From: CAYXXN01 sp964469055
GTDB lineage: Bacteria > Acidobacteriota > Thermoanaerobaculia > Multivoradales > JAHEKO01
DNA: 18,488 nt
Assembly: GCA_964469055.1 (NCBI GenBank)
Contig: CAYXXN010000043.1
Span: 1 to 18,488, forward strand
Direction of reading: 5' to 3'
In this document: piece by piece, positions 6,350-13,899 of the stretch
How the letters are laid out: each line of letters opens with the position of its first letter
Position numbering within the stretch: position 1 is the stretch's first letter
Made by a program: the position numbers and the translations under genes
Notes under the pieces: model-generated
The model's input: only the letters and a program-made list of their open reading frames with translations
Database searches by the model: none
What the model was told of the DNA's origin: nothing

Positions 6350-7563
6350 ACCTTCTCTTCTTCTCGCCCGGCTTCCCGTACGAGATGCCGCTCTTCTGCC
6401 GCGGCCTGGCCGAGGTCGGGGCCCGGGTCGTCGGGCTCGGCGACCAGCCGGAGGCGGCGTTGCCGGCCGAGGCAGGGCGGTCCCTATCCCGTTACCTGCA
6501 GGTCCCCAACCTGTGGGACGAGGCGGCGATCGTCGAGCTGGTGCGGCGACAAACTCACGAGCACCCCCTCGACCGCGTCGAGTGTCTGTGGGAGCCGGGC
6601 ATGCTCCTCGCCGCGCGCCTGCGCGAGGCGCTGGCCCTGCCCGGCATGAGTGTCGCCGAGACCCTGCCCTTCCGCGACAAGGAGGAGATGAAGCGGGCGC
6701 TCGACCGGGAGGGCCTGCGCACGCCCCGCCACGCGCGGGCGGCGACCGAGCGGGAGTGCCGGGCGGCCGCCGAGCGGATCGGCTACCCGCTGATCGTCAA
6801 GCCGATCGCCGGCGCCGGCTCGGCCGACACCCATCGCCTCGACGGTCCGGCGGATCTCGAGCGGGTGTTGCCGGGTCTGCGGCACGTGCCGGAAGTCTCG
6901 GTCGAGGAGTTCATCGACGGCGAGGAGTTCACCTTCGACGCGGTGTCGATCGACGGCCGCATCGCCTACCACAACGTCAGCTGGTACCGGCCTCAGCCCC
7001 TGCTGGGGCGCTCGATCGAGTGGCTCTCGCCACAGACCGTGGCGCTGCGCGACCTCGCAACGCGCGAGCTCCAGCCCGGCCGCGCCATGGGCCAAGCGGT
7101 GCTCGCCGCCCTGGGCTTCCGCACCGGCTTCACCCACATGGAGTGGTTCCTGACCCCGAGCGGCGAGGTGGTCTTCGGGGAGATCGCCGCCCGCCCGCCG
7201 GGCGCCCGCAGCGTCGAGATCATGAACTACGCCGGCGACATCGACCTCTATCGCGGCTGGGCCGAAGCCGTCGTCCGCGGCCGCTTCAGCCAGCCGACGC
7301 GGCGCCTCTACAACGCGATCGTGATCTTCAAACGGGCGCGCGGGCAGGGGCGCATCCAGCGCATCGAGGGGCTAGAGAGCCTCTTCTACCGCTATGCGCC
7401 CCACATCGTGGAGGTCGATCTCCTACCCGTCGGCGCCAGCCGGCGCGACTGGAAGGCGACCCTGCTCTCCGACGGCCACCTCATCGTCCGCCACGCCGAC
7501 CTGCCGCGGGCACTCGAGATCGCGGACCGGGTGGGGACGGACCTGCGCCTCTACGCGGCTTAG
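6346..7563 (+). CDS. ATP-grasp family ligase, second of a tandem pair
   Basis: This 405-residue paralogue is almost the same length as its upstream neighbour and aligns with it along the whole chain. Shared points are the RDKEEMKRALDREGL helix, YPLIVKPIAGAGSADTHR (K152), VEEFIDGEEFTFD, THMEWF (E266) and GEIAARPPGAR (E279). Both also keep the downstream (D/E)IDLYRGW-type motif and a closing G-x-L-I-x-R-H strand. The E-x-N motif is again altered, to E-I-A (Ala 281). The start at 6346 is within the stop of the first gene (ATGA), so translation is coupled and the two products are likely made in equal amounts. They may act on successive steps, or as a heteromer; this is inference. The gene converges with the DUF1579 gene after seven bases. 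The family is secure, the substrate unknown. Confidence 0.88.
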   Translation: MNLLFFSPGFPYEMPLFCRGLAEVGARVVGLGDQPEAALPAEAGRSLSRYLQVPNLWDEAAIVELVRRQTHEHPLDRVECLWEPGMLLAARLREALALPGMSVAETLPFRDKEEMKRALDREGLRTPRHARAATERECRAAAERIGYPLIVKPIAGAGSADTHRLDGPADLERVLPGLRHVPEVSVEEFIDGEEFTFDAVSIDGRIAYHNVSWYRPQPLLGRSIEWLSPQTVALRDLATRELQPGRAMGQAVLAALGFRTGFTHMEWFLTPSGEVVFGEIAARPPGARSVEIMNYAGDIDLYRGWAEAVVRGRFSQPTRRLYNAIVIFKRARGQGRIQRIEGLESLFYRYAPHIVEVDLLPVGASRRDWKATLLSDGHLIVRHADLPRALEIADRVGTDLRLYAA

Positions 7564-7570
7564 GAGCCGC

Positions 7571-8155
7571 CTACTGCCGCGTGTAAGTGATCTCCATGGT
7601 GCGCACCCACTCGCCGGCGCGCTCCTCCGACATCTCGAACTTGCGGCTGCCGTCGGCCTCGCTCCAGCCGACCATCTTCACCTTCATGGTCATGCCGCCC
7701 GGGCCTGGCCACGCCCCTTCCATGGTCATCTTGCCGGTGGCCTCGTCGTAGGAGCCCTCCGAGGGGTACACCCCGGTCCCCATGTTGTCGAACCACACGT
7801 TCCACCACTTGCCGGTGTTGTTGTCGTAGCCGGTCAAGCCCATCCCCTCGAAGGGGCCGCCCATCATCGTGCCGTGGAAGTGTTCCTGGAGAATCCGGCC
7901 GTCGAAGATCATCTCGCCGCTCGAGGTGCCCTGCGAGACCTCGGGCTCCCCGGCGGGGTCCTGCCACCACTTGTTGGTGTAGTTCCAGTTACCGGCCTGC
8001 GCCGCGAGCTGCTGGTGCTGGGCCCCGGGCTGCGCGGTGGCCATCCAGGCCTCCATCATCTGCTCGTGGGTCATCGCGCTGGGGTCCTGCGCCACGAGCG
8101 GGGCGGCCAGCAGGGTGAGGGCCAGCAGTCCAACGGTGCGGATCGTGTGCTTCAT
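7571..8155 (-). CDS. Secreted DUF1579-family protein
   Basis: The 194-residue product begins with a clear Sec signal peptide: a basic start (MKHTIR), a hydrophobic core to about residue 20, and likely cleavage after LVA at 22. The mature part carries HQQLAAQAGNWNYTNKWW, then strand-turn-strand blocks rich in G, D and W (EHFHGTMMGGPFEGMGLTGYD; WNVWFDNMGTGV). It has the pattern of DUF1579, a lipocalin-like beta-barrel family of unknown role whose members track a (G)x-W pattern and a Y-D-x-x-x-x-(K/R)-(W/Y) turn. It is unusually Met-rich. GAGGAAA precedes the ATG at 8155, and a sigma-70-like promoter lies just upstream. It probably acts in the periplasm. It follows cstA in the same direction after 76 bases but seems independently promoted. 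Confidence 0.85.
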   Translation of the reverse strand: MKHTIRTVGLLALTLLAAPLVAQDPSAMTHEQMMEAWMATAQPGAQHQQLAAQAGNWNYTNKWWQDPAGEPEVSQGTSSGEMIFDGRILQEHFHGTMMGGPFEGMGLTGYDNNTGKWWNVWFDNMGTGVYPSEGSYDEATGKMTMEGAWPGPGGMTMKVKMVGWSEADGSRKFEMSEERAGEWVRTMEITYTRQ

Positions 8156-8195
8156 GGTCGTTTCCTCTTTTCTTGTTAGTGGTTGACGGAGCCCT

Positions 8196-8225
8196 ACTCT
8201 AGGCGTAAAAAGAGCGTAAAATCAA
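8196..8225 (-). promoter_or_regulatory. Sigma-70-like promoter for the DUF1579 gene
   Basis: On the minus strand, TTGATT (8220-8225) is followed after 18 bases by TAGAGT (8196-8201), each matching four of six consensus bases. It lies 41 bases upstream of the ATG at 8155 and is followed by a GAGGAAA ribosome binding site. The local A+T-rich tract contrasts with the surrounding GC-rich DNA. The -35 lies just beyond the cstA stop codon. No hairpin terminator for cstA is seen between the two genes. Confidence 0.5.
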
Positions 8226-8231
8226 GGGTGC

Positions 8232-9917
8232 TCAAGGCCCGGCGTCGTGGGCGCCCGGCACGGCCGAGCGCCCGCGCAGGGCGGCGAGGGCCCGAGCTAC
8301 CAGGAACAACGCCAGGCCGATCAGGGCAGCGGCCGCCAGGGCGTTGAGCAGCTGCACGTCGACGCCGCGCGCCGCCGCGAAGCTGCTCGCCGCCAGCCGG
8401 CCCAAGGCCCACAGCGTCATGGTCAGCACGAAGGCCATCGGCACGAGGGTGAAGGCGACGGCCTTGCCGCGGCGTGCCAGCCAGACGGAGATGGCGAGCA
8501 GGGTGAGGGCGGCGAGCAGCTGATTCGAGGCGCCGAAGAGGGTCCAGAAGCGGGTCCAGCCGCCCTTCTCTCCCAGGCCGACCAGGGCGGCGGGGATCGC
8601 CGCCGTCGCCAACGTCGCGACCAGGGCGCCGCCGCGGCCCCGCCAGCCGCCCAGCTCCTGCAGGATATAACGCCCCAGGCGCATCGAGACGTCGAGCGTG
8701 TCGAAGACGAAGGTCGAGAACGCCATGGCGCCGAAGGTGACGGCGAAGGCCAGGTGTTCGGGCCCGATCAAGAGCGTCAGGAAGCGGCCGATGCCGTTGC
8801 CGTAGATCGTCCCCGGTGCCAGGCCGGCGAGCGCCGCCGGCGCGACGATCATCACGGTCACCAGCGAGATCAGCGCCACGAAGCCCTCGGCTAGCATGGC
8901 GCCGTAGCCCACCGGCTGAAGGTGCCGCTCGCTCTCGATCTGGCGCGAGGTCGTGCCCGAGCACACCAGCCCGTGGAAGCCGGAGCAGGCGCCGCAGGCG
9001 ATGGTCACGAACAGGAACGGGAAGAGCGAGCCGGTCGGCCCGCCCGCCTCCCAGGTCTTGAAGGCGGGCTGCACGATCTCGTAGCCCCCGAAGAGCATGC
9101 CGATCACGCCCAGGCCCAGCGCCGCGTAGAGCACGAAACCGCCGAGGTATCCGCGCGGCTGCAGCAGTGCCCACATCGGCGCCAGCGAGGCGACGCAGCA
9201 ATAGCCGAGGATCGCGAAGGCCCAGGTCTGCTGCTCGAACTGCAGCCAGCCCGAGAGCTTCGTCCCGAGCCAGGCCATGGCGAAGGTCGCCGGAACGAAG
9301 ACGGCCGTCAGCAGCCAGAGCGGCGGCTTCAGGAAACGCTGCACGAAACCCATCGCCACGGCCAGGAGCAGGTAGAGCACGCTCGCCGCCGCCACGGCGC
9401 CGCCGGGATGGAAGGCCACCTCGGCGCCGCGCAGCTCGTCGCTGCCGACCACGAAGGTCGCCGCCGTGATGTCGGCGAAGGCGACGATCACGTAGGTCAG
9501 CGCGATCCAGATGAAGACCATCATCGCGATGCCTGCCCGGCGACCGAGCGCCACCCCGGCGATGTCGGCGATCGAGCGGGCACCGTGACGCACGGAGGCG
9601 AAGAGACTCGAGAAATCGTGCACGGCCCCGATGAGCACCACCCCGAGGCCGATCCACAGCAGGCACGGCAGCCAGCCGAAGGTCTGACTGGCGAGGATCG
9701 GACCGGCGATCGGACCGGCGGCAGCGATCGCCGAGAAGTGTTGGGCGAATAGGTAGAAGGGCCGTGTGGGCACGAAGTCGACGCCGTCCTCGAGCTGACG
9801 AGCGGGGGTGGCCCGCTCGGGCTCGGGCCCCAAGCGCCGCGCCACTAGGCCGCCGTAGAAGCGATAGGCGAGCGAGAGGAGGGCGAGAAAGCCGACGGCC
9901 AGCAGGGGCAAGCTCAT
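8232..9917 (-). CDS. cstA: CstA-family peptide/pyruvate carrier (short form)
   Basis: CstA proteins are polytopic inner-membrane carriers linked to uptake of peptides or pyruvate during carbon limitation. The 561-residue product shows the family signature blocks: the paired segment FAQHFSAIAAAGPIAGPIL (about residues 57-75), the AVHDFSSLFASVRHGARSI loop (about 99-116), and the CGACSGFHGLVCSGTTSRQ loop near the middle. Some fifteen hydrophobic spans run along the chain. It is shorter than the roughly 700-residue E. coli CstA and BtsT and resembles the compact forms of other phyla, with no long C-terminal extension. It begins 22 bases after the lpxC stop, in the same direction, so co-transcription with the receiver-LpxC fusion is likely. 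No strong Shine-Dalgarno is visible before the ATG. The family is secure; the transported substrate is not. Confidence 0.93.
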   Translation of the reverse strand: MSLPLLAVGFLALLSLAYRFYGGLVARRLGPEPERATPARQLEDGVDFVPTRPFYLFAQHFSAIAAAGPIAGPILASQTFGWLPCLLWIGLGVVLIGAVHDFSSLFASVRHGARSIADIAGVALGRRAGIAMMVFIWIALTYVIVAFADITAATFVVGSDELRGAEVAFHPGGAVAAASVLYLLLAVAMGFVQRFLKPPLWLLTAVFVPATFAMAWLGTKLSGWLQFEQQTWAFAILGYCCVASLAPMWALLQPRGYLGGFVLYAALGLGVIGMLFGGYEIVQPAFKTWEAGGPTGSLFPFLFVTIACGACSGFHGLVCSGTTSRQIESERHLQPVGYGAMLAEGFVALISLVTVMIVAPAALAGLAPGTIYGNGIGRFLTLLIGPEHLAFAVTFGAMAFSTFVFDTLDVSMRLGRYILQELGGWRGRGGALVATLATAAIPAALVGLGEKGGWTRFWTLFGASNQLLAALTLLAISVWLARRGKAVAFTLVPMAFVLTMTLWALGRLAASSFAAARGVDVQLLNALAAAALIGLALFLVARALAALRGRSAVPGAHDAGP

Positions 9918-9939
9918 CGAGCGGGCACGGCGGCGAGCG

Positions 9940-11241
9940 CTAGCTCCGCTGGGCGCGCTGGATCTCGCGCAGCAGGGCGATGTTCATCTTGTGGCCCGTG
10001 AGGTGGCCGTGCACGCGGCCGCGGATCGGGTAGCCCAACAGGTAGAGGTCACCGATGATGTCGAGCACCTTGTGGCGCGCCAGCTCGTCCGGGAAGCGCA
10101 GCCGGGTATTGACGATGCCCTCCTCGCCCACCAGCACGCAGTTGTCCAGCCGCCCGCCCGAGCCCAGCCCCAGCTCGGCCATCATCGCCAGGTCGCGCAG
10201 GAAACCGAAGGTGCGAGCGGGCGCCACCTGCTCGCGGTAAGCCTCCCAGCTCGCGAGCTCGAAGTCGAAGGTCTGCTCTCCTACCGGCGGCGGGTAGCTC
10301 AAGAAGTAGGAGACCGAGAAGCCGTAGTGAGGCTCGATGCTGAGCCGCTTGTCGCCTGCCACCACCTCGTAGCGGCGGTCGATCACCAGCTCGCGTCGCG
10401 GGGAGTCCTGGTCTTCGACCCCGATCTCGTCGAGCACGTTGCAGAACTCGAGGGCAGAGCCGTCGAGGACGGGGATCTCGCCGTGCACCTTGATCAGCAG
10501 GTTGGTGACGCCGCGCGCGTGGAGCGCCGAGAGCAGGTGCTCGACCGTGCGGATCGAGGCCTCGTCGCGCGACAGCGTCGTCGCGTAGTCGGTGTCCGCG
10601 ACCGCGTCGACGTGGCCCGGGATATAGGTGTTCGTCGGCAGCGTGACGAAGTGGACTCCGGTGTCCGGCGGCAGCGGCTGCAGGGCCATGCCCGTGCGGC
10701 TCCCGGAGTGCAGACCCAGGCCGTAGAGCACCGTGCTGGCGCGTAGGGTGCGCTGAGGCTCGCGGCCGGTGGCAAGCAGCGGCAGGAGCGGCGGCGGGTT
10801 GAGGGGTCGCTCGGCCTCGGACCGGGCCGCCGGGCGGCCGAGCGACTCGCGCAGCGCGGCGTCGCTCGCCACGGCGGCCCGGAAGGCTACGGCGCCGGCG
10901 ACGGCGTCCACCGCCTGCCCGTAGGAGAGCGGCTTCTCGACGTAGTCGAGCGCCCCCATCTTGATCGCCTTGGCGGCCGTCGCCGCCGTGCCGTGGCCGG
11001 ACATCATGACAACCGCCGCGGCTGGGTCGAGGTCGCGCAGCGCTTGCAGCGTCTCCAGGCCGTCGCGATCGGGCAGCCAGATGTCGAGCAGGACGACGTC
11101 GGGCCGGCGCTCGCGGTACAGGGCCAAGGCCTCTTCGCCGCTCCCGGTAGAGAGGGTGTCGTAGCCCTCGTCGCCGAGCACACCGGCGAGGGTGGTCAAG
11201 ATGCCGGGCTCGTCGTCGACGATCATGACCAGCTTCGGCAT
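9940..11241 (-). CDS. lpxC: Response-regulator receiver domain fused to LpxC deacetylase
   Basis: One 433-residue frame joins two enzyme modules. Residues 1-120 are a receiver domain with the acid pair D9/D10, phospho-acceptor D53 in LLDIWLPDRDG, switch S81 in MMSGHGT, aromatic Y100 and K103 in EKPLS. The LDIWLP, SGHG and EKPLS wording is like NtrX receivers. A Pro/Ala-rich linker (about 121-163) follows. Residues 164-433 are a complete LpxC, the zinc deacetylase that commits UDP-3-O-acyl-GlcNAc to lipid A synthesis. It has RTVEHLLSAL (base E234, zinc H235), ARHKVLDIIGD (zinc H390, D394) and TGHKMN (H417). All residues needed by both modules are present and there is no frame break. A GGGAG site precedes the ATG. 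NagZ lies upstream and CstA downstream in the same direction. Confidence 0.95.
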   Translation of the reverse strand: MPKLVMIVDDEPGILTTLAGVLGDEGYDTLSTGSGEEALALYRERRPDVVLLDIWLPDRDGLETLQALRDLDPAAAVVMMSGHGTAATAAKAIKMGALDYVEKPLSYGQAVDAVAGAVAFRAAVASDAALRESLGRPAARSEAERPLNPPPLLPLLATGREPQRTLRASTVLYGLGLHSGSRTGMALQPLPPDTGVHFVTLPTNTYIPGHVDAVADTDYATTLSRDEASIRTVEHLLSALHARGVTNLLIKVHGEIPVLDGSALEFCNVLDEIGVEDQDSPRRELVIDRRYEVVAGDKRLSIEPHYGFSVSYFLSYPPPVGEQTFDFELASWEAYREQVAPARTFGFLRDLAMMAELGLGSGGRLDNCVLVGEEGIVNTRLRFPDELARHKVLDIIGDLYLLGYPIRGRVHGHLTGHKMNIALLREIQRAQRS

Positions 11242-11263
11242 GGGCGCTCCCGGGCAGCGGGCA

Positions 11264-11272
11264 ACCCTAGCA
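11264..11272 (-). promoter_or_regulatory. Extended -10-like element upstream of receiver-lpxC
   Basis: On the minus strand the sequence TGCTAGGGT (11264-11272) fits an extended -10 (TGn plus TAGGGT). It would start transcription about 15 bases before the lpxC ATG, leaving room for the GGGAG ribosome binding site. No clear -35 is present. It lies in the 42-base gap after nagZ, so lpxC may have its own promoter as well as read-through from nagZ. Confidence 0.35.
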
Positions 11273-11283
11273 CGGCATGGCAG

Positions 11284-12363
11284 TCAGACGAGGAGCCGCC
11301 GGTGGCGCGCGAAGACCCCCTCGGGAAGCGGCTCGACGGCGTGCTGAGGCGCAGCGGCGAGGAGGTCGGCCACGCGACGGGCGGAGACCTCCTCGAGCTC
11401 GGCAGGCAGGGTGCCGTCGTCGAGCGCGGCGAGGAGATCGCGCGCCAGGTCGAGGCTGACCACCGTGTCCGTCAGGTGGGCGCAGACCAGCAGCAAGTCG
11501 CAGCCCGCCGCGAGCGCCGCGGCAGCGGCACCAGGGGCCCGGAGGCGTTCGGCGATCGCACGCATCCCGAGATCGTCCGACACCACGACGCCGGTGAACC
11601 CCAGCTCGTCGCGCAGCATCTCGGAGAGAAACCGCCGCGAGAGCGTCGCCGGCGCCGCCGCGTCGACTCGCGGGTAGAGCACGTGCGCGGTCATGATCAG
11701 TCGCGCCTCCGCCGCGAGGGCCGCGAAGGGCGCCAGCTCCCGGCGCCGCAGGGTGGCGAGGTCGGCGTCGACCCACGGCAGCGTCAGGTGCGAGTCGACG
11801 CTGGTGTCGCCGTGGCCGGGGAAGTGCTTGAGGCAGCCGAGCACGCCCTCCGCCTCGAGCGCCGCCAGGAAGGCGCGCGCCGGCTCGATCACGCCCTCCG
11901 GCGTGCCGGCGAAGGCGCGCTCGCCGATGATCGGGTTGGCGGGATTCGAGTCGACGTCGACGACTGGTGCGAAGTCGACGTTGCAGCCGAGAGACTTGAG
12001 CTCGCGGCCCATGGCCCGGCCGACCTCGCCAGCACGCTCGCGCCAGGCGCGGGGCGCAGCGAAGGCGGTGACCGGCGGCGGCGTGCGCAGCACCCGACCG
12101 CCCTCGTGGTCGATCCCCACCAGGAGCCGTTCGCGGCCCACCGCAGCGCGCACCTCGGCCAGCAACGCGGCCAGCCTCTCGAGCCACTCCGGGTAAGGAA
12201 GGCCGTGGGCGAAGTTCTCGCGGAAGAGCACGATCCCGGCCGGCCGCAACAGCTCGAGCAGCCGCCGATCGTGGTCGGTGAGCCGGGGTGACTTCTCGAG
12301 CCCGAGGAGGAAATGGTGGCCGACGGCGGCCAAGGCCGCGTCGGGTAGGGCCTCGGCTCGCAT
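11284..12363 (-). CDS. nagZ: Beta-N-acetylglucosaminidase NagZ (GH3), peptidoglycan recycling
   Basis: NagZ removes non-reducing GlcNAc from GlcNAc-1,6-anhydroMurNAc peptides during cell-wall recycling. The 359-residue protein is single-domain GH3. It has GIVLFREN near 43-50, GIDHEGGRV (83-91), the NVDFAPVVDVDSNP block (128-141) and the diagnostic KHFPGHGDTSVDSH (179-192) with the D190/H192 catalytic dyad. The nucleophile is in VVSDDLGM (D263). No signal peptide or lipobox is present, so it should act in the cytosol as in Gram-negative recycling. The ATG at 12363 has no Shine-Dalgarno, but TGCTACCTT ends eight bases before it, suggesting a leaderless transcript. It is first in a minus-strand run with receiver-lpxC and cstA, 42 bases before lpxC. 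This joins wall recycling to lipid A synthesis in one neighbourhood. Confidence 0.94.
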   Translation of the reverse strand: MRAEALPDAALAAVGHHFLLGLEKSPRLTDHDRRLLELLRPAGIVLFRENFAHGLPYPEWLERLAALLAEVRAAVGRERLLVGIDHEGGRVLRTPPPVTAFAAPRAWRERAGEVGRAMGRELKSLGCNVDFAPVVDVDSNPANPIIGERAFAGTPEGVIEPARAFLAALEAEGVLGCLKHFPGHGDTSVDSHLTLPWVDADLATLRRRELAPFAALAAEARLIMTAHVLYPRVDAAAPATLSRRFLSEMLRDELGFTGVVVSDDLGMRAIAERLRAPGAAAAALAAGCDLLLVCAHLTDTVVSLDLARDLLAALDDGTLPAELEEVSARRVADLLAAAPQHAVEPLPEGVFARHRRLLV

Positions 12364-12371
12364 CGGCGTTC

Positions 12372-12380
12372 AAGGTAGCA
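12372..12380 (-). promoter_or_regulatory. Extended -10-like element upstream of nagZ
   Basis: TGCTACCTT on the minus strand (12372-12380) reads as TGn plus a -10-like TACCTT, eight bases before the ATG. A start of transcription six to eight bases downstream would fall at or next to the start codon. No ribosome binding site and no clear -35 are seen. Confidence 0.35.
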
Positions 12381-12441
12381 CGGGCGGTCGACAAGCACGG
12401 CTTCACAACAGATTTCGAGTGAGTGTGGTAGAGACGGCGGC

Positions 12442-12455
12442 ACCTCCTCGGAGGT
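12442..12455 (+). promoter_or_regulatory. Shine-Dalgarno inside a short hairpin before the metalloprotease gene
   Basis: ACCTC (12442-12446) pairs perfectly with GAGGT (12451-12455) around a four-base C-rich loop. The pairing strand contains the GGAGG ribosome binding site that lies five bases before the ATG at 12460. Translation could therefore be limited by this local structure. Confidence 0.35.
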
Positions 12456-12459
12456 CATC

Positions 12460-13899
12460 ATGGCGTTCCCGCACTGGCGGGTCCTGGCGTGCGCGCCGAT
12501 CGCGGCTGCAGCCGCGCAGGCCCCGCTCCCCCGTGCTCTCTTCGTCAGCACGGAGATCGCTGCCGCCGCGCGCTCCGTCCCACTCGGCGGCGCTCTGCTC
12601 GTCGACGGCGTGCCGCTCGACGGCGCGGCGGCCCCGGCGAGCCTCGAGCTGTTCCGCTTCGCGGCCTTCGCGCCCGAGGCGCGGATCGCGGTGCACGGTG
12701 CCACCAGCACCGAGCTGCTCCCGGCGCCCGACAACGCCTACTTCCACGGCTTCGTCACCGGGGACCCCTGGTCCCAGGCCTTTCTCACCGTGCGCGCCGG
12801 CGGCAACGTGCGCGGCCTCGTGGCCAGCGGCGGCCGGAAATGGGTGTTCGACGATCGTCGGGGCTCTCGCTCCCTACCGGTTCCTGTCGTGCGCGAGGTC
12901 GATCCGATTGCGCTGGGCGTCGACTTCGCCTGCGCGGTCGACCGGCTTCCGCCCGGTCCGAGGAGGGCCGATGTCCCTTCTGCCGGATCCGCCGCGCCCG
13001 CGGGTGCCGCCGGCCACACCGCCCGTGTGGCCCTCGAGACCGACTTCGAGTACTTCCAGCTCTTCGGCAACGTCATCGACGCGGCGGACTACGCGGCCGA
13101 CCTGCTCGCTTACAGCTCCGGCATCTACGTCACCGAGACGGAGACACAGTTCCACATCACTCATCTCTCCCTGTGGACGAGCCCGGCCGATCCCTGGGCG
13201 CAGACCGATTCGGTCTGCGCCCTCCTCGAGTTCGGCCGCTACTGGAACGACAACTACGGCGGCCAGGCGGGAGGCGACGTCTACAGCGTCGCCCACATGC
13301 TCTCCGGCAAGAACGCCGGCGGCGGCGTGGCCTGGCTGGGTGTGCTCTGCGGCGGGCCCTTCAACTACAACCACGGCGGCGACTGTCCGGGGCTCTCGCC
13401 TCAGAACGACAACTACGGCGGTCCCTACGGCTTCTCGGGTAGCCTCGACGGCGACTTCGATCCGATGACCGGGCAGGTGGTGTGGGACCTGGTCGTCGTC
13501 TCGCACGAGATCGGCCACAACTTCGACTCGCCGCACACCCACTGCTACGCCGGCCTGGGCGGCAACCCCGACCCGGTCGACGAGTGCTGGGGAAGCGAGC
13601 CCGGCTGCTACTCCGGCCAGACCTCCCTCCCCTGCCCGGACCCGCCGGGACCGGGGAGCGGTTGCGGCACCTTGATGAGCTACTGCCACCTGCTCTCGGG
13701 CGGCATCGGCAACATGGGACCGACCTTCGGATTGGGCCACCCCTGGGGGGTCGAGCCGGAGCGCGTGCCGGAGCGCATGCACGCTTTCGTGCTCGACACG
13801 GCGGCCGCCGACCCGGCGTGCCTGGCCCCGGTGGCCGACCTCTTCGCCGACGGCTTCGAGAGCGGCGGCACGGCCTTCTGGGACCAGGCCGTCGAGTAG
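12460..13899 (+). CDS. Secreted M12-like (metzincin) zinc metalloprotease with C-terminal DGFESG motif
   Basis: The 479-residue protein begins with a short hydrophobic leader (VLACAPIAAAAAQA, about residues 8-21) that looks like a signal peptide. An N-terminal domain to about residue 180, prodomain-like, precedes the catalytic part. The zinc site reads HEIGHNFDSPH (H349, E350, H353, H359), a metzincin HExxHxxxxxH in which the usual Gly at position eight is Asp. A Met-turn GTLMSYCH (M406) follows. The many Cys in 297-409 suggest disulphides outside the cytosol. The protein ends LFADGFESGGTAFWDQAVE, a C-terminal DGFESG-W motif that recurs on secreted proteins of some Gram-negative groups. The ATG is set by GGAGG five bases upstream. 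It is probably an exported or surface-linked degradative protease, a monocistronic unit between minus-strand genes. Confidence 0.88.
   Translation: MAFPHWRVLACAPIAAAAAQAPLPRALFVSTEIAAAARSVPLGGALLVDGVPLDGAAAPASLELFRFAAFAPEARIAVHGATSTELLPAPDNAYFHGFVTGDPWSQAFLTVRAGGNVRGLVASGGRKWVFDDRRGSRSLPVPVVREVDPIALGVDFACAVDRLPPGPRRADVPSAGSAAPAGAAGHTARVALETDFEYFQLFGNVIDAADYAADLLAYSSGIYVTETETQFHITHLSLWTSPADPWAQTDSVCALLEFGRYWNDNYGGQAGGDVYSVAHMLSGKNAGGGVAWLGVLCGGPFNYNHGGDCPGLSPQNDNYGGPYGFSGSLDGDFDPMTGQVVWDLVVVSHEIGHNFDSPHTHCYAGLGGNPDPVDECWGSEPGCYSGQTSLPCPDPPGPGSGCGTLMSYCHLLSGGIGNMGPTFGLGHPWGVEPERVPERMHAFVLDTAAADPACLAPVADLFADGFESGGTAFWDQAVE

Noticed and set aside
10993..12291. 432-codon plus-strand frame opposite nagZ and receiver-lpxC
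   Set aside because: It spans two real minus-strand genes and has low-complexity R/E/G/V composition, so it is a shadow.
12460..12520. Lipoprotein signal (VLAC) at the metalloprotease N-terminus
   Set aside because: The Cys at residue 11 comes too early, with almost no hydrophobic core before it and Leu at an unusual lipobox position. An ordinary Sec leader is more likely.
12874..13782. 302-codon minus-strand frame opposite the metalloprotease
   Set aside because: It is rich in V, A, G and R with no motif, while the sense strand has a complete metzincin active site.
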